Shown piece by piece: positions 17,115-24,720 of a stretch of DNA of 60,342 nt; position 1 is the first letter of the stretch; each line of letters opens with the position of its first letter. A program made the translations under genes and the position numbers. Source of the DNA: Desulfurococcales archaeon (GTDB lineage: Archaea > Thermoproteota > Thermoprotei_A > Sulfolobales > NBVN01); the NCBI GenBank assembly GCA_015521325.1, contig WAOK01000005.1:1-60342 (forward strand), written 5' to 3'. Under the pieces are notes generated by a model. That model was not told where the DNA came from. It ran no database searches and saw only the letters and a list, made by a program, of their open reading frames with translations.

Positions 17115-18306
17115 TTATGTCCCCGTCCTTCAGCACATATGAGGCGCCCACCCTCCTCTTATCACGCACGTTTATGGCGTAAAGGAAGCCTTTAGCCAGC
17201 TCCGTGTGCACCACCGCCGCGAGGTCGAGTGCCGTGGACCCCTCCGGGAGGAGGTGGGCGTCGGGGAGCACCCTCCCGTTCCTGTCTGTCAGCTTGTTGG
17301 CGTCCTCGACGGGGTAGACGACTATCATCCTCAGGACGTCGAAGACAGCCGTGTTCAGGGCCTGCTGGACACCCGTACCGCCCCACTTTTTCATAAATTC
17401 GGCGATCAGTTCTAGGGCCCTTGCCTGCTTCTTGCTCAGCCTCCCCGGCTCAAGGACCTTGAACTCGGGGTCGCCGGGGACGTAGTCTACGTAGCCCGAC
17501 TTGGCCGCCCTCCTCAGTATGAGTTCGGAGAGTGCCGAGGTGGGTACTATGACCCTGTCCTTAAGCTCCTCCCTCACCCTGCGGTAGTTGTCCTCTGCGA
17601 CGGGCACGTCCATCTTGTTGGCTACGATGACTATCGGCTTCGCTACCTCCCTCAGCCTCCTCGTGAACTCCCTCACGCCTTCCCTTCCCCAGGACCCGGG
17701 CTTCCTCCCCTCGAGCCCGGCGAGCTTTATCGCCTCTATAACGTGCTCCTTCCTTATTGATAGGCCGGACAATCTCTTTGCTATGGCCTCAATCGCCTTA
17801 TCGCTCGGCATCGTGTCGAGGCCCCTGCTGAACCTGTCCCACCCGTTCCAGAGGATCTGGAAGAACCACTCGTTCACCTCGTCCTCTATGGCGAGGATGT
17901 CCTCGAGGGGGTCATGCGTCCCGGGCTTCACCGGGTTACCGTCCTCGTCGGTAGAGCCCGACATATCGACGACGTGGAGGAGTACGTCAGCCTTCCTCAG
18001 GTCGTCGAGGAACTTGTTCCCGAGGCCCCTCCCCCTGTGGGCCCCCTTGATAAGGCCGGCCACATCCATGAGCTTCACCGGTATGAACCTCCAGCCCCTA
18101 ATGCAGAGGGAGTTAACCGGGTCGCACTTAGGGAGCCCGAGCTCTACGTGAGGGCACCTCTTCCGGACGTAGGCTATCCCTATGTTCGGCTCTATGGTGA
18201 CGAAGGGCCTATTCTCTATCTCGACACTGAGCTCGGTCGCCGCGGCGAAGAACGTCGACTTGCCGACGTTGGTCTTCCCAATCACGCCTACGAGGGGTGT
18301 GGGCAT
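17083..18306 (-). CDS. YchF/OLA1-type GTPase/ATPase with TGS domain
   Basis: The roughly 407-aa P-loop protein has GKTNVGKST at the N terminus, DVAGLIKGAHRGRGLGNKF, NKMD in the middle and a C-terminal TGS domain (GATA-like VLKDGDIIKIV). It is the archaeal Obg-related family linked to ribosome function. Two in-frame starts exist. ATG 18306 is chosen because GGTGGT stands 4 nt upstream; GTG 18315 would place the start in that Shine-Dalgarno sequence. It is divergent from eL15 with a shared TATA-like core (18348-18354). Confidence 0.92.
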   Translation of the reverse strand: MPTPLVGVIGKTNVGKSTFFAAATELSVEIENRPFVTIEPNIGIAYVRKRCPHVELGLPKCDPVNSLCIRGWRFIPVKLMDVAGLIKGAHRGRGLGNKFLDDLRKADVLLHVVDMSGSTDEDGNPVKPGTHDPLEDILAIEDEVNEWFFQILWNGWDRFSRGLDTMPSDKAIEAIAKRLSGLSIRKEHVIEAIKLAGLEGRKPGSWGREGVREFTRRLREVAKPIVIVANKMDVPVAEDNYRRVREELKDRVIVPTSALSELILRRAAKSGYVDYVPGDPEFKVLEPGRLSKKQARALELIAEFMKKWGGTGVQQALNTAVFDVLRMIVVYPVEDANKLTDRNGRVLPDAHLLPEGSTALDLAAVVHTELAKGFLYAINVRDKRRVGASYVLKDGDIIKIVSATARH

Positions 18307-18347
18307 CGTTACCACCTACTAACTGCCTCCATAAGGGAGTGGGTAGG

Positions 18348-18389
18348 CTTATAACCCCTCTCTGATAGGTAGGGTAGGTCAGAGAGGGG
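18348..18389. promoter_or_regulatory. Symmetric TATA core and 11-bp inverted repeat upstream of eL15
   Basis: CTTATAAC (about 18349-18356) lies about 44 bp from both the GTPase start and the eL15 start, and it reads as a TATA box both ways. Immediately after it, CCCCTCTCTGA (18355-18365) and TCAGAGAGGGG (18379-18389) form a perfect 11-bp inverted repeat with a 13-nt loop. The downstream arm includes the purine-rich GAGGGG before the eL15 ATG. It may be a DNA operator or an RNA hairpin that hides the ribosome-binding site. Confidence 0.55.
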
Positions 18390-18395
18390 TAGACC

Positions 18396-19067
18396 ATGGC
18401 GAAGTCCATGTACCACTACATAGCCGAGGCGTGGAAGCGGCCCTACGAGGGTGAGATGAAGGAGATAATGAAGCAGAGGCTCATAGAGTGGAGACACGGC
18501 CCCGCCGTCGTCAGGGTGGAGAAGCCGACGAGGCTTGACAGGGCGAGGGAGATAGGGTACAAGGCGAAGCTGGGCTTCGTTGTTGTGAGGGTAAGGGTTA
18601 GGAAGGGCGGTATGAGGAAGCAGAGGCCGAACAAGGGGAGGAGGCCGAAGAGGATGGGCGTCTACGGCTTCGCCCCGGCTAAGTCGATCCAGCTAATAGC
18701 TGAGGAGAGGGCGGCGAGGAAGTACCCGAACCTCGAGGTCCTCGGCTCCTACTACGTCGGGGAGGACGGGCTCTATAAGTACTACGAGGTCATACTCGTT
18801 GACCCCCACCACCCAGCTATAAAGAATGACAAGGACATTAACTGGATAACCGAGCCCCAGCACAGGGGCAGGGTATTCCGCGGGAAGACCATGGCGGGGA
18901 GGAGGATGAGGGGCCTCCTCAAGTCAAGGGGCCTGCGCGGCACCCACAAGTGGAAGTGGAAGAAGAAAGCTAAGGAGAGAGCCATGAAGAAGAGGCATGA
19001 GGCGTCCCGCGGCGCCCGCCTCATCGTTGATAAGGAGACAGCGAAAGAGCTCGGCATAGAGAAGTGA
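18396..19067 (+). CDS. rpl15e: Ribosomal protein eL15
   Basis: The 223-aa protein is very basic; it opens with [15 protein letters not shown] and contains [24 protein letters not shown] and a C-terminal [11 protein letters not shown]. These are the signatures of archaeal eL15, a 50S protein near the E site. It starts a coupled run with a DUF54 protein and two RNase P proteins. A hairpin upstream suggests regulated translation or transcription. Confidence 0.97.
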   Translation: MAKSMYHYIAEAWKRPYEGEMKEIMKQRLIEWRHGPAVVRVEKPTRLDRAREIGYKAKLGFVVVRVRVRKGGMRKQRPNKGRRPKRMGVYGFAPAKSIQLIAEERAARKYPNLEVLGSYYVGEDGLYKYYEVILVDPHHPAIKNDKDINWITEPQHRGRVFRGKTMAGRRMRGLLKSRGLRGTHKWKWKKKAKERAMKKRHEASRGARLIVDKETAKELGIEK

Positions 19068-19549
19068 GCCCCTTGCGGGGAGCGAGGGGCAGGCCCCGCT
19101 TCAGGGTTGAGCGCGTTTCTTACAGGGTTATAGCCCACGCCACAGAAGACCTCGAGAAGGTCGGCGAGGCCTTACTCAACGCTATACCCCCCTCGATCAG
19201 AGAGAGGGTCGAGATAGACGCCGTTAAGACTAAGGGGTACTACGGCAACGAGATAGTGATTCTCTCACTAACACTCAAGAAGAGGAGGGCGAAGGAAGCC
19301 CTCGAGTGGGTCCTCTGCTCCCTACCGCCAGCGGACAGGGAGTTCCTCATAAGCACCCTAGGGCTGAGGGCCGACACCAGGTCCTCACATCTCCACATAA
19401 GGCTCGACAAACAAGAGGCCTACATGGGCAGGCTCCGCCTCAGCGAGGGAAGCGACGTGATTAAGGTGGAGGCCACCATAGTTGGTGTGATGAGCCAGGA
19501 GGACATGGAGCGGTTCCTTAGGGAAGTGATCGAGGCGTGCGAGCAGTAG
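19064..19549 (+). CDS. DUF54-family RNA-binding protein (exosome-operon type)
   Basis: The 161-aa protein matches the archaeal DUF54 family, usually encoded beside eL15 and RNase P proteins. It shows the strand [17 protein letters not shown] and [21 protein letters not shown]. It is annotated in other archaea as an exosome- or RNA-binding protein, but its precise role is not known. The GTG start overlaps the eL15 stop and the end overlaps rnp3 by 13 bp. Confidence 0.82.
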   Translation: MSPLRGARGRPRFRVERVSYRVIAHATEDLEKVGEALLNAIPPSIRERVEIDAVKTKGYYGNEIVILSLTLKKRRAKEALEWVLCSLPPADREFLISTLGLRADTRSSHLHIRLDKQEAYMGRLRLSEGSDVIKVEATIVGVMSQEDMERFLREVIEACEQ

Positions 19550-20133
19550 AGCTCGCATTCATCCCGGAGGCCGAGTCAAGCCTCATCAACCTAGCTAAAG
19601 CGGCTAGGGAATTAGGTTATTCCGCAGTCGGTGTTGAGGGCATCACTGAGCCCGTGAGTATTGAGGGTGTGACGCTCGTACCTAGGCTAACCACCAAGAA
19701 CCTGGCAGCACTCAAGAGATTCGCAGGCCTGAGGGCATACCTCGTCGAGGGCGCCGAAGACCTGAAAGGGTACCCCAAGCTAAGGAGGTTCGCCGACATA
19801 GTCACGGTAACGGATAAGGCGCTGAGGAGGCTGGGCCCGAAGGAAGTGGAAAAGCTTGGTAATCTAGGGCTCCCCATAGAGTTACAGCTCAACCCTATTC
19901 TCCGAGTAATTGTGCAGGGTCAGTGGCTGAGGGGGCTGAGGGCACTGCTCCTCGCTGCGTCGGCGGACAGAGTAAGGCTCGCGGTATCCTCTGGCGGCAC
20001 AAACCCGCGCATTATAAGGCCCATTGAGGTGAAAAGAGCTTTCTTGGAGGTGTTTGGGCTAACTCAATCACACTCTTTTGAGGCAGTAATCACTGTACCA
20101 TCTGATATACTGCCTAGGGTGGTAAAGGGTTGA
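19537..20133 (+). CDS. rnp3: RNase P protein Rpp30 (component 3)
   Basis: The 198-aa PHP/TIM-barrel-like protein resembles Rpp30. It contains DIVTVTDKALRRLG and a C-terminal NPRIIRPIEVKRAFLEVFGL. With Pop5 it stabilises the catalytic domain of RNase P RNA for tRNA 5' processing. The gene order with Pop5 directly after it supports both calls. The start is GTG 19537, inside the previous gene. Confidence 0.87.
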   Translation: MRAVELAFIPEAESSLINLAKAARELGYSAVGVEGITEPVSIEGVTLVPRLTTKNLAALKRFAGLRAYLVEGAEDLKGYPKLRRFADIVTVTDKALRRLGPKEVEKLGNLGLPIELQLNPILRVIVQGQWLRGLRALLLAASADRVRLAVSSGGTNPRIIRPIEVKRAFLEVFGLTQSHSFEAVITVPSDILPRVVKG

Positions 20134-20615
20134 CCGCCGAGTACATTACGCTGGCTGCTGCGGCGGCAGCACTAGCCATCTCTATCGCTTCTCTAGCATA
20201 TGTCTTAATGCTTCGTAAGCGCATTACTGCACTTCTATCGGCGCTCGACTCCAGAGCACTGAGGAGGTACCTAAGGGCCGTGGAGGCTAGGCAGAGGGGG
20301 AGGGACAGGAAGAGGTTCATAGTCTTCAAGCTGCTAGCGGGTAAGGGCCTGGGTAAGGACGAGCTGGAGGGGCTCGTTAGGACGAGTTTCAGACAACTCT
20401 TCGGCACGACAGCCCTCGCGGTGGCTGGTGTGTCAGTGGCGCACTACAACCCGGGGAAAGGAATCGGCGTCCTTAGGGTTAGGGCGACCCACAAGAACCA
20501 CGCCGTACTGGCTTTGGCGGCAATCGATGCATTGACGGACGGAGAGGTAATCGCCCAGCCCCTAAGGACTACGGGCACCCTGAGAAAAGCTATGAAGTAT
20601 GCCGAGGGAGGGTAG
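20130..20615 (+). CDS. rnp2: RNase P protein Pop5 with an N-terminal membrane helix
   Basis: Residues from about 60 on form the Pop5 domain (KRFIVFKLLAGKGLGKDELE, then HYNPGKGIGVLRVRATHKNH). Before it lies a hydrophobic, Ala-rich segment (about 5-28, ending YVLML-RKR) that looks like a signal anchor, followed by a basic helical linker (RRYLRAVEARQRG). The usual archaeal Pop5 is about 120 aa; this is 161. TTG 20130 overlaps the rnp3 TGA, and the open hydrophobic frame argues for this start. The internal ATG near 20208 would remove the membrane segment. The membrane tether is inferred. Confidence 0.75.
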   Translation: MTAEYITLAAAAAALAISIASLAYVLMLRKRITALLSALDSRALRRYLRAVEARQRGRDRKRFIVFKLLAGKGLGKDELEGLVRTSFRQLFGTTALAVAGVSVAHYNPGKGIGVLRVRATHKNHAVLALAAIDALTDGEVIAQPLRTTGTLRKAMKYAEGG

Positions 20616-20617
20616 GC

Positions 20618-20872
20618 TCACTCCGCGAGCTCCAGGCGGAGGTACTCCATATCCCCTACCGGGAGGTCAGCTCTCCGGCATATCTTCCTCACTTCATCCC
20701 GAGACGTTATCACCTTGCTTCCCTTGACCAAGATCTCCTCCTTGACCTCCGGGTCGAATACCTCGAGCGGCACATCCTTGACGTGGCGGCAGAGTGAGAT
20801 GGGGGCTATGTGGTGCCTGCTGACGGGCTGCTGGATCATCTCCTCCTTACAGGCGTACACCCTAACCCTCAC
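20618..20872 (-). CDS. Hypothetical protein, last gene of the hydrogenase run
   Basis: The 84-aa protein is read from GTG 20872, overlapping the hydrogenase small-subunit gene by 11 bp, and ends 3 nt from the convergent Pop5 gene. It contains C8, C28 and C65 and mixed charged residues (VRVRVYACKEEM, KGSKVITSRDEVRKICRR). I recognise no domain. Coupling to the hydrogenase small subunit suggests an accessory or structural role in that complex. Confidence 0.6.
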   Translation of the reverse strand: MRVRVYACKEEMIQQPVSRHHIAPISLCRHVKDVPLEVFDPEVKEEILVKGSKVITSRDEVRKICRRADLPVGDMEYLRLELAE

Positions 20873-21356
20873 CCTTCCCAGCCTCCTTCACTTCCTTCTT
20901 GACTTTCTTCTTGAGTAGTCCGATGAGTACTGCAAGCCCGTATATTATTGCCTCAGGCCTCGCCGGGCACCCTGGGACATACACCACCCTGTCAATGATG
21001 ACCCCGTTCTCCTCCAGTATCTTCTTGAGCCTCGGGAAACCCCCGATCACTGAGTAGGAATCGTGCCATATCCCGCCCCCTACAGCGCACGCCCCTATGG
21101 CCAGGACGAGCCTCGGCCTCGGCATGGCCTTCAGAGCGTTGACCACCTTCGGCAGCGTCTCCCTCGTTATGGGGCCTGTGAGGAGGGCGACGTCCGCGTG
21201 TCTGGGCGAAGCTACTAGTTTGACCCCGAACCTTTCGGCGTCCATGAAGGGTGTGAGGACGTCCAGTATCTCTATGTCACAAGCGTTGCATGAGCCGGTG
21301 TTGAGGTGGAACACCCATATAGACTTCCTCAAGGCTTTAGGGGGTCTCACCCTCAC
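20862..21356 (-). CDS. [NiFe] hydrogenase small subunit, group 4 (NuoB/MbhJ-like)
   Basis: The 164-aa protein binds the proximal 4Fe-4S cluster with Cys23 and Cys26 (GSCNACDIE), Cys90 (GACAVGGG) and Cys130 (VPGCPARPE), the NuoB/EchC/HycG/MbhJ pattern. It passes electrons to the NiFe site of the large subunit. The ORF extends further upstream, but GTG 21356 overlaps the previous TGA and gives a sensible N terminus. The tail is lysine- and glutamate-rich. Confidence 0.93.
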   Translation of the reverse strand: MRVRPPKALRKSIWVFHLNTGSCNACDIEILDVLTPFMDAERFGVKLVASPRHADVALLTGPITRETLPKVVNALKAMPRPRLVLAIGACAVGGGIWHDSYSVIGGFPRLKKILEENGVIIDRVVYVPGCPARPEAIIYGLAVLIGLLKKKVKKEVKEAGKGEG

Positions 21357-21862
21357 CCACCCTTGCACCTGATCATCTTCTTGACGCCGACCTTCCTCCT
21401 GCACTCAGGGCAGACCATCATGTAGGTCGGTATCTCTCCCTTAGCGCACTTCTCGCAGACGTACTTTTCGAGGGGCTGGGGCACGAAGTGCTTGCCGCAT
21501 ATCGGGCACTTCACCTTCCTGTGTATCACGACCTGCTCCAGATCCTCCAGCTCATCGGTAGCTAGCTCGAACTCCTTCGTCACCCTTATAGCTCCTGTCG
21601 GGCAGACGTCAGCACACCTCCCGCAGAATATACAGCGTCCGGCGAAGTACACGAGCTCCATCACATCCATTGATTCCCTTATCGTTAGTGCGTTGGAGGG
21701 ACATGCCTTAACGCAGGCGCCGCACCCCCAGCAGATGCTAGCATCTATCTCTATCTTCCCCCTGAACTCCTCTGTCAGGAGGGGTGACTCGTACGGGTAC
21801 TTCCTAGTTACGACCCCCACCTCTTTCGCAACCGTTATTAGCTTGAGTATGGGCTTAACCAA
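21353..21862 (-). CDS. Hydrogenase iron-sulfur subunit (NuoI/MbhN-like) with extra zinc-ribbon cysteines
   Basis: The 169-aa protein has two full 4Fe-4S motifs: Cys44, 47, 50, 54 and Cys77, 80, 83, 87. After about residue 110 come further CxxC pairs (119/122, 136/139, 151/154) and Cys166, resembling a rubredoxin- or zinc-ribbon-like addition that is not in classical NuoI. It should connect the electron-input subunit to the small subunit. The start at 21862 overlaps the large-subunit gene by 8 bp. Confidence 0.9.
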   Translation of the reverse strand: MVKPILKLITVAKEVGVVTRKYPYESPLLTEEFRGKIEIDASICWGCGACVKACPSNALTIRESMDVMELVYFAGRCIFCGRCADVCPTGAIRVTKEFELATDELEDLEQVVIHRKVKCPICGKHFVPQPLEKYVCEKCAKGEIPTYMMVCPECRRKVGVKKMIRCKGG

Positions 21863-23519
21863 GGCTCACCACCCTCACCTTAGGCCTCGTTACGAGCACG
21901 GACCTCTTGCCCGTGCGAACATCTATTACGAGCATCCTGTCAGTGCAGGAGAAACACGGGTCTATCGAGGCTATCGTTATGGGGGCGTCGGCCAGCTCCT
22001 GGCCCCTCAGCATGGGGCGGAGGGCTGGGATATTGGCGTAGGTTGGGGCCCTAACCCTCCACCTGTAGGGTCTGCCGACTCCAGTGATGAGGAAGTGAGT
22101 GTCCTCACCCCTCGGGGCCTCCACGGATGTTACCGCATACTTTCCGGGCTCTATGTCCCACTCCTCGTTCAGTATGTCCCCTGGCGGCATCCTGTCGAGG
22201 AGCTGCTTGATTATCTCTACGCTCTCGAAGACCTCCTCGACGCGCACGAGTGTCCTGGAGAGGTTATCGCCCTCGCTGTACACGGGTACCATGAAGCTAA
22301 CGTCTTTGTACGCCAGGTACGGGTAGTCCTTCCTTATGTCCCTGTTGAGGCCCGATGCCCTAGCGACGGGGCCCACGACAGAGAGGGCGGCGGCGTCCCC
22401 CCTCCTCAGCACGCCAGTGCCCTCGAGCCTTTTCCTAACCTGCGGAACTGAGACTATCATATCAGCGACCTTCTTAGTCCCCTCAGCGACCTCCTCAAGC
22501 ACCCTCAATATCTTGGGCACCTTCTCAGGCGTTATGTCCTTCCTAACCCCGCCGACGAGGTTCATGCCGTACGTCTTCCTCGAGCCCGTCAAGTACTCCG
22601 CGAGTATCATCGTCTTCTCCCTAACCCTCCACGCGTGCATGAAGCCGGCGTCATACCCGAGGAGATGGGCGGCTACGCCGAGCCAGAGGAGGTGGCTGTG
22701 CAGCCTCTCAACCTCGAGGAGCAGCGCTCTAATGTACTCCGCCCTCTCCGGCACCTCGACCTTCCCAGCTCTCTCAACGGCCATTACGTAGGCACATGAG
22801 TGCACGAACCCGCATATACCGCATATCCTCTCAGCGAGGAAGGTGACCTTGTTGTAATCGAACCTTGGCGACTCAGCCAGCTTCTCTATCCCCCTATGTA
22901 CGTGGAAACCCCTGTACCTGACGTCGACGACCTCCTCACCCTCTACGTAGAGCTCGAAGTACTCCGGCTCGTGGAGGGCGGGATGGTAGGGCCCTACCGG
23001 GACGCCGGAGGGGTACATGCCAGCCTCAACAGGCCTGCTCTCCTCGGCCCTCGGCGGGCGGTAGCCGTAGGGCACGTCCTTCCTTAAGGGCTTGACGTCC
23101 TCCGGCCAATCATCAGGTAGTACAAGCCTCTGCGTCAGCCTCCCCCTCGGGTCTATGCCTAGCATGTCACGGAACTCGAGCTCGCACCAGTCAGCTGCGG
23201 GCACCTCCCTAACGATACTAGGTACCCACGGATGATCCTTTTCCGGTATTTTCACATAGATAACTACGTCAAGACCTTCCTCATCTATGCCGAAGATATG
23301 GTAAACAGCGAACCCGCCCCAGAGGGGCCTCTCGTCGACCCCCGCACATGTCTTGAAGAAAGCACCTATCTCTTTATAGAGTATCCTCGCCACTTCAACG
23401 AGCTTGTCCCGCTTGACGTCAAGCATTACGGCCCTTCCCTTATCTATCCACCGCCACTCCTGGATCAGGCTCTCTAAGGGCCTCAGCCTTTGGGGCAGTA
23501 GATCCTTATGTTGGTTCAA
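21855..23519 (-). CDS. [NiFe] hydrogenase large subunit fused to a NuoC-like domain (HycE-like)
   Basis: The 554-aa protein has a NuoC/30-kDa-like domain (about 1-150) followed by the catalytic NuoD-like domain. Both pairs of metal ligands are present: Cys233/Cys236 (RICGICGFVHS) and Cys522/Cys525 (DPCFSCTDR). This is therefore a true NiFe hydrogenase and not a sulfur-reductase relative that has lost cysteines. The fused layout recalls HycE of formate hydrogenlyase. It should reduce protons to H2 at the cytoplasmic face. Confidence 0.94.
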   Translation of the reverse strand: MNQHKDLLPQRLRPLESLIQEWRWIDKGRAVMLDVKRDKLVEVARILYKEIGAFFKTCAGVDERPLWGGFAVYHIFGIDEEGLDVVIYVKIPEKDHPWVPSIVREVPAADWCELEFRDMLGIDPRGRLTQRLVLPDDWPEDVKPLRKDVPYGYRPPRAEESRPVEAGMYPSGVPVGPYHPALHEPEYFELYVEGEEVVDVRYRGFHVHRGIEKLAESPRFDYNKVTFLAERICGICGFVHSCAYVMAVERAGKVEVPERAEYIRALLLEVERLHSHLLWLGVAAHLLGYDAGFMHAWRVREKTMILAEYLTGSRKTYGMNLVGGVRKDITPEKVPKILRVLEEVAEGTKKVADMIVSVPQVRKRLEGTGVLRRGDAAALSVVGPVARASGLNRDIRKDYPYLAYKDVSFMVPVYSEGDNLSRTLVRVEEVFESVEIIKQLLDRMPPGDILNEEWDIEPGKYAVTSVEAPRGEDTHFLITGVGRPYRWRVRAPTYANIPALRPMLRGQELADAPITIASIDPCFSCTDRMLVIDVRTGKRSVLVTRPKVRVVSLG

Positions 23520-23522
23520 ACT

Positions 23523-24437
23523 TCATACCCCAAACAACAATAGTGTATAAGCTAGTAAAGTTAATGGTATATATAAACTAATCAAGGTCTTAACCGCTAC
23601 CTCAACCCTAGACCTACCTAATGAAGCCGCAATTAAAGAATGTATTATCCATACAGTGATGGTCAGAGCTAACAGGAGGCTGAAACCTGACAGACCGTAG
23701 GCACCTATGTACCTCATTATAGGGAGAGCTATTGCTGCCGCCGTGATAGACGCTGAGAGAAACCTCTTGAGAAGCACGGAAATTATCCCGATAGCGAGTA
23801 GGGGCCCGCTGAGCTCTATGAGTACCCCAGAGGCAAGCTCTGGCTCTGCCTCGCCAAGATCGAAGGGTATCCTAGCACTAGACACGTAGAGACAGATCGA
23901 GAGGAGAGCAAACGAAACTATGTAGGGGATAGGCCTGAAGTCACCATAGTACGCTGCGCCAGAGAAAGAGAGGACGCCGGTCGAGAGCGCCACAGCTGTC
24001 AGCCCGAGGACGAATGCCACCTCGTTCACGGATACTAGCACGAACTCCCTGAAACCCCCTATGACCGCGTACACATTCCCCGACGAGACAGCAACCAGTA
24101 TGAACGATGCATGAGCCGCTGCAGAGAACATAATGAGGTAGAGTAGGTCAAGGGGGGCAAGAGGGGATGGCACTCCCGGCGGTAAGGCAGAGAGAGCGAG
24201 GAGGGCGGAGGCAACCGTCATGAACAGCGGCACTACCACGGCGGAACCGCCTTCAGATACAACGATCTCCTTCCCTAACAACTTCGCGATGTCATACCAT
24301 GTCTGAAGTAATGTAGGGGGCCCTATCCTCGAGTGGAGCCTTGCCCTCAGCTTCCTATCTACGGTGTCGAGTATCGGGGCTACCGCAACGGCCACGCCGA
24401 TGAGGGCCAGTGAGAGGGCGAGGTTAATGAAGGACAT
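23523..24437 (-). CDS. Hydrogenase membrane subunit (NuoH/HycD/MbhM-like)
   Basis: The 304-aa protein has about eight transmembrane segments and the conserved NuoH features: RLHSRIGPPTLLQTWYDIAKLLGKE near 36-60 and SARIPFDLGEAEPELASG near 187-204, with its acidic residues. It anchors the hydrophilic module and contributes to the proton path. It overlaps the preceding small gene by 14 bp and is spaced 3 bp from the large subunit. Confidence 0.93.
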   Translation of the reverse strand: MSFINLALSLALIGVAVAVAPILDTVDRKLRARLHSRIGPPTLLQTWYDIAKLLGKEIVVSEGGSAVVVPLFMTVASALLALSALPPGVPSPLAPLDLLYLIMFSAAAHASFILVAVSSGNVYAVIGGFREFVLVSVNEVAFVLGLTAVALSTGVLSFSGAAYYGDFRPIPYIVSFALLSICLYVSSARIPFDLGEAEPELASGVLIELSGPLLAIGIISVLLKRFLSASITAAAIALPIMRYIGAYGLSGFSLLLALTITVWIIHSLIAASLGRSRVEVAVKTLISLYIPLTLLAYTLLLFGV

Positions 24438-24720
24438 ACGCGGTCACCGCCACAACCAGTGTCAAGGCGGTAAGCAGGAGTCCCATATACAGTGATGACA
24501 TACCCATCGATTCCTCTATCGATGCCTGGCTCTCGCCCAGCCCCTGCGCCACCGACCTAGCGGCCTTAACGAATGACGCCTCCACCCGCGACCCAAGCCT
24601 CCTGAAGAACACTAGCTCTCCTATCACCTTACCCCAGGAACTCTCGCTGGACTCCAGGCTCATCAGCCTGCGCACATACCTCACAATCCTCTCAACTATG
24701 TTCGACCTGACGTGGCTCAA
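24424..24720 (-). CDS. Small hydrogenase subunit with C-terminal membrane helix (possibly MbhI-like)
   Basis: The 98-aa protein has an N-terminal amphipathic, Arg- and Ser-rich half and one hydrophobic segment at the C terminus (GLLLTALTLVVAVTAYVLH). I know no clear match. Its place between the MrpD-like antiporter subunit and the NuoH-like subunit equals that of MbhI in Pyrococcus Mbh, which links the two modules, so the role is inferred from position. TTG 24720 overlaps the TGA of the preceding gene and is the preferred start. Confidence 0.6.
   Translation of the reverse strand: MSHVRSNIVERIVRYVRRLMSLESSESSWGKVIGELVFFRRLGSRVEASFVKAARSVAQGLGESQASIEESMGMSSLYMGLLLTALTLVVAVTAYVLH

Noticed and set aside
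21492-22451. Open frame of 319 codons on the plus strand opposite the hydrogenase large subunit
   Set aside because: It lies wholly antisense to a gene with a full set of catalytic motifs, and its product is low-complexity, of the kind produced by reading a high-GC gene on the other strand.
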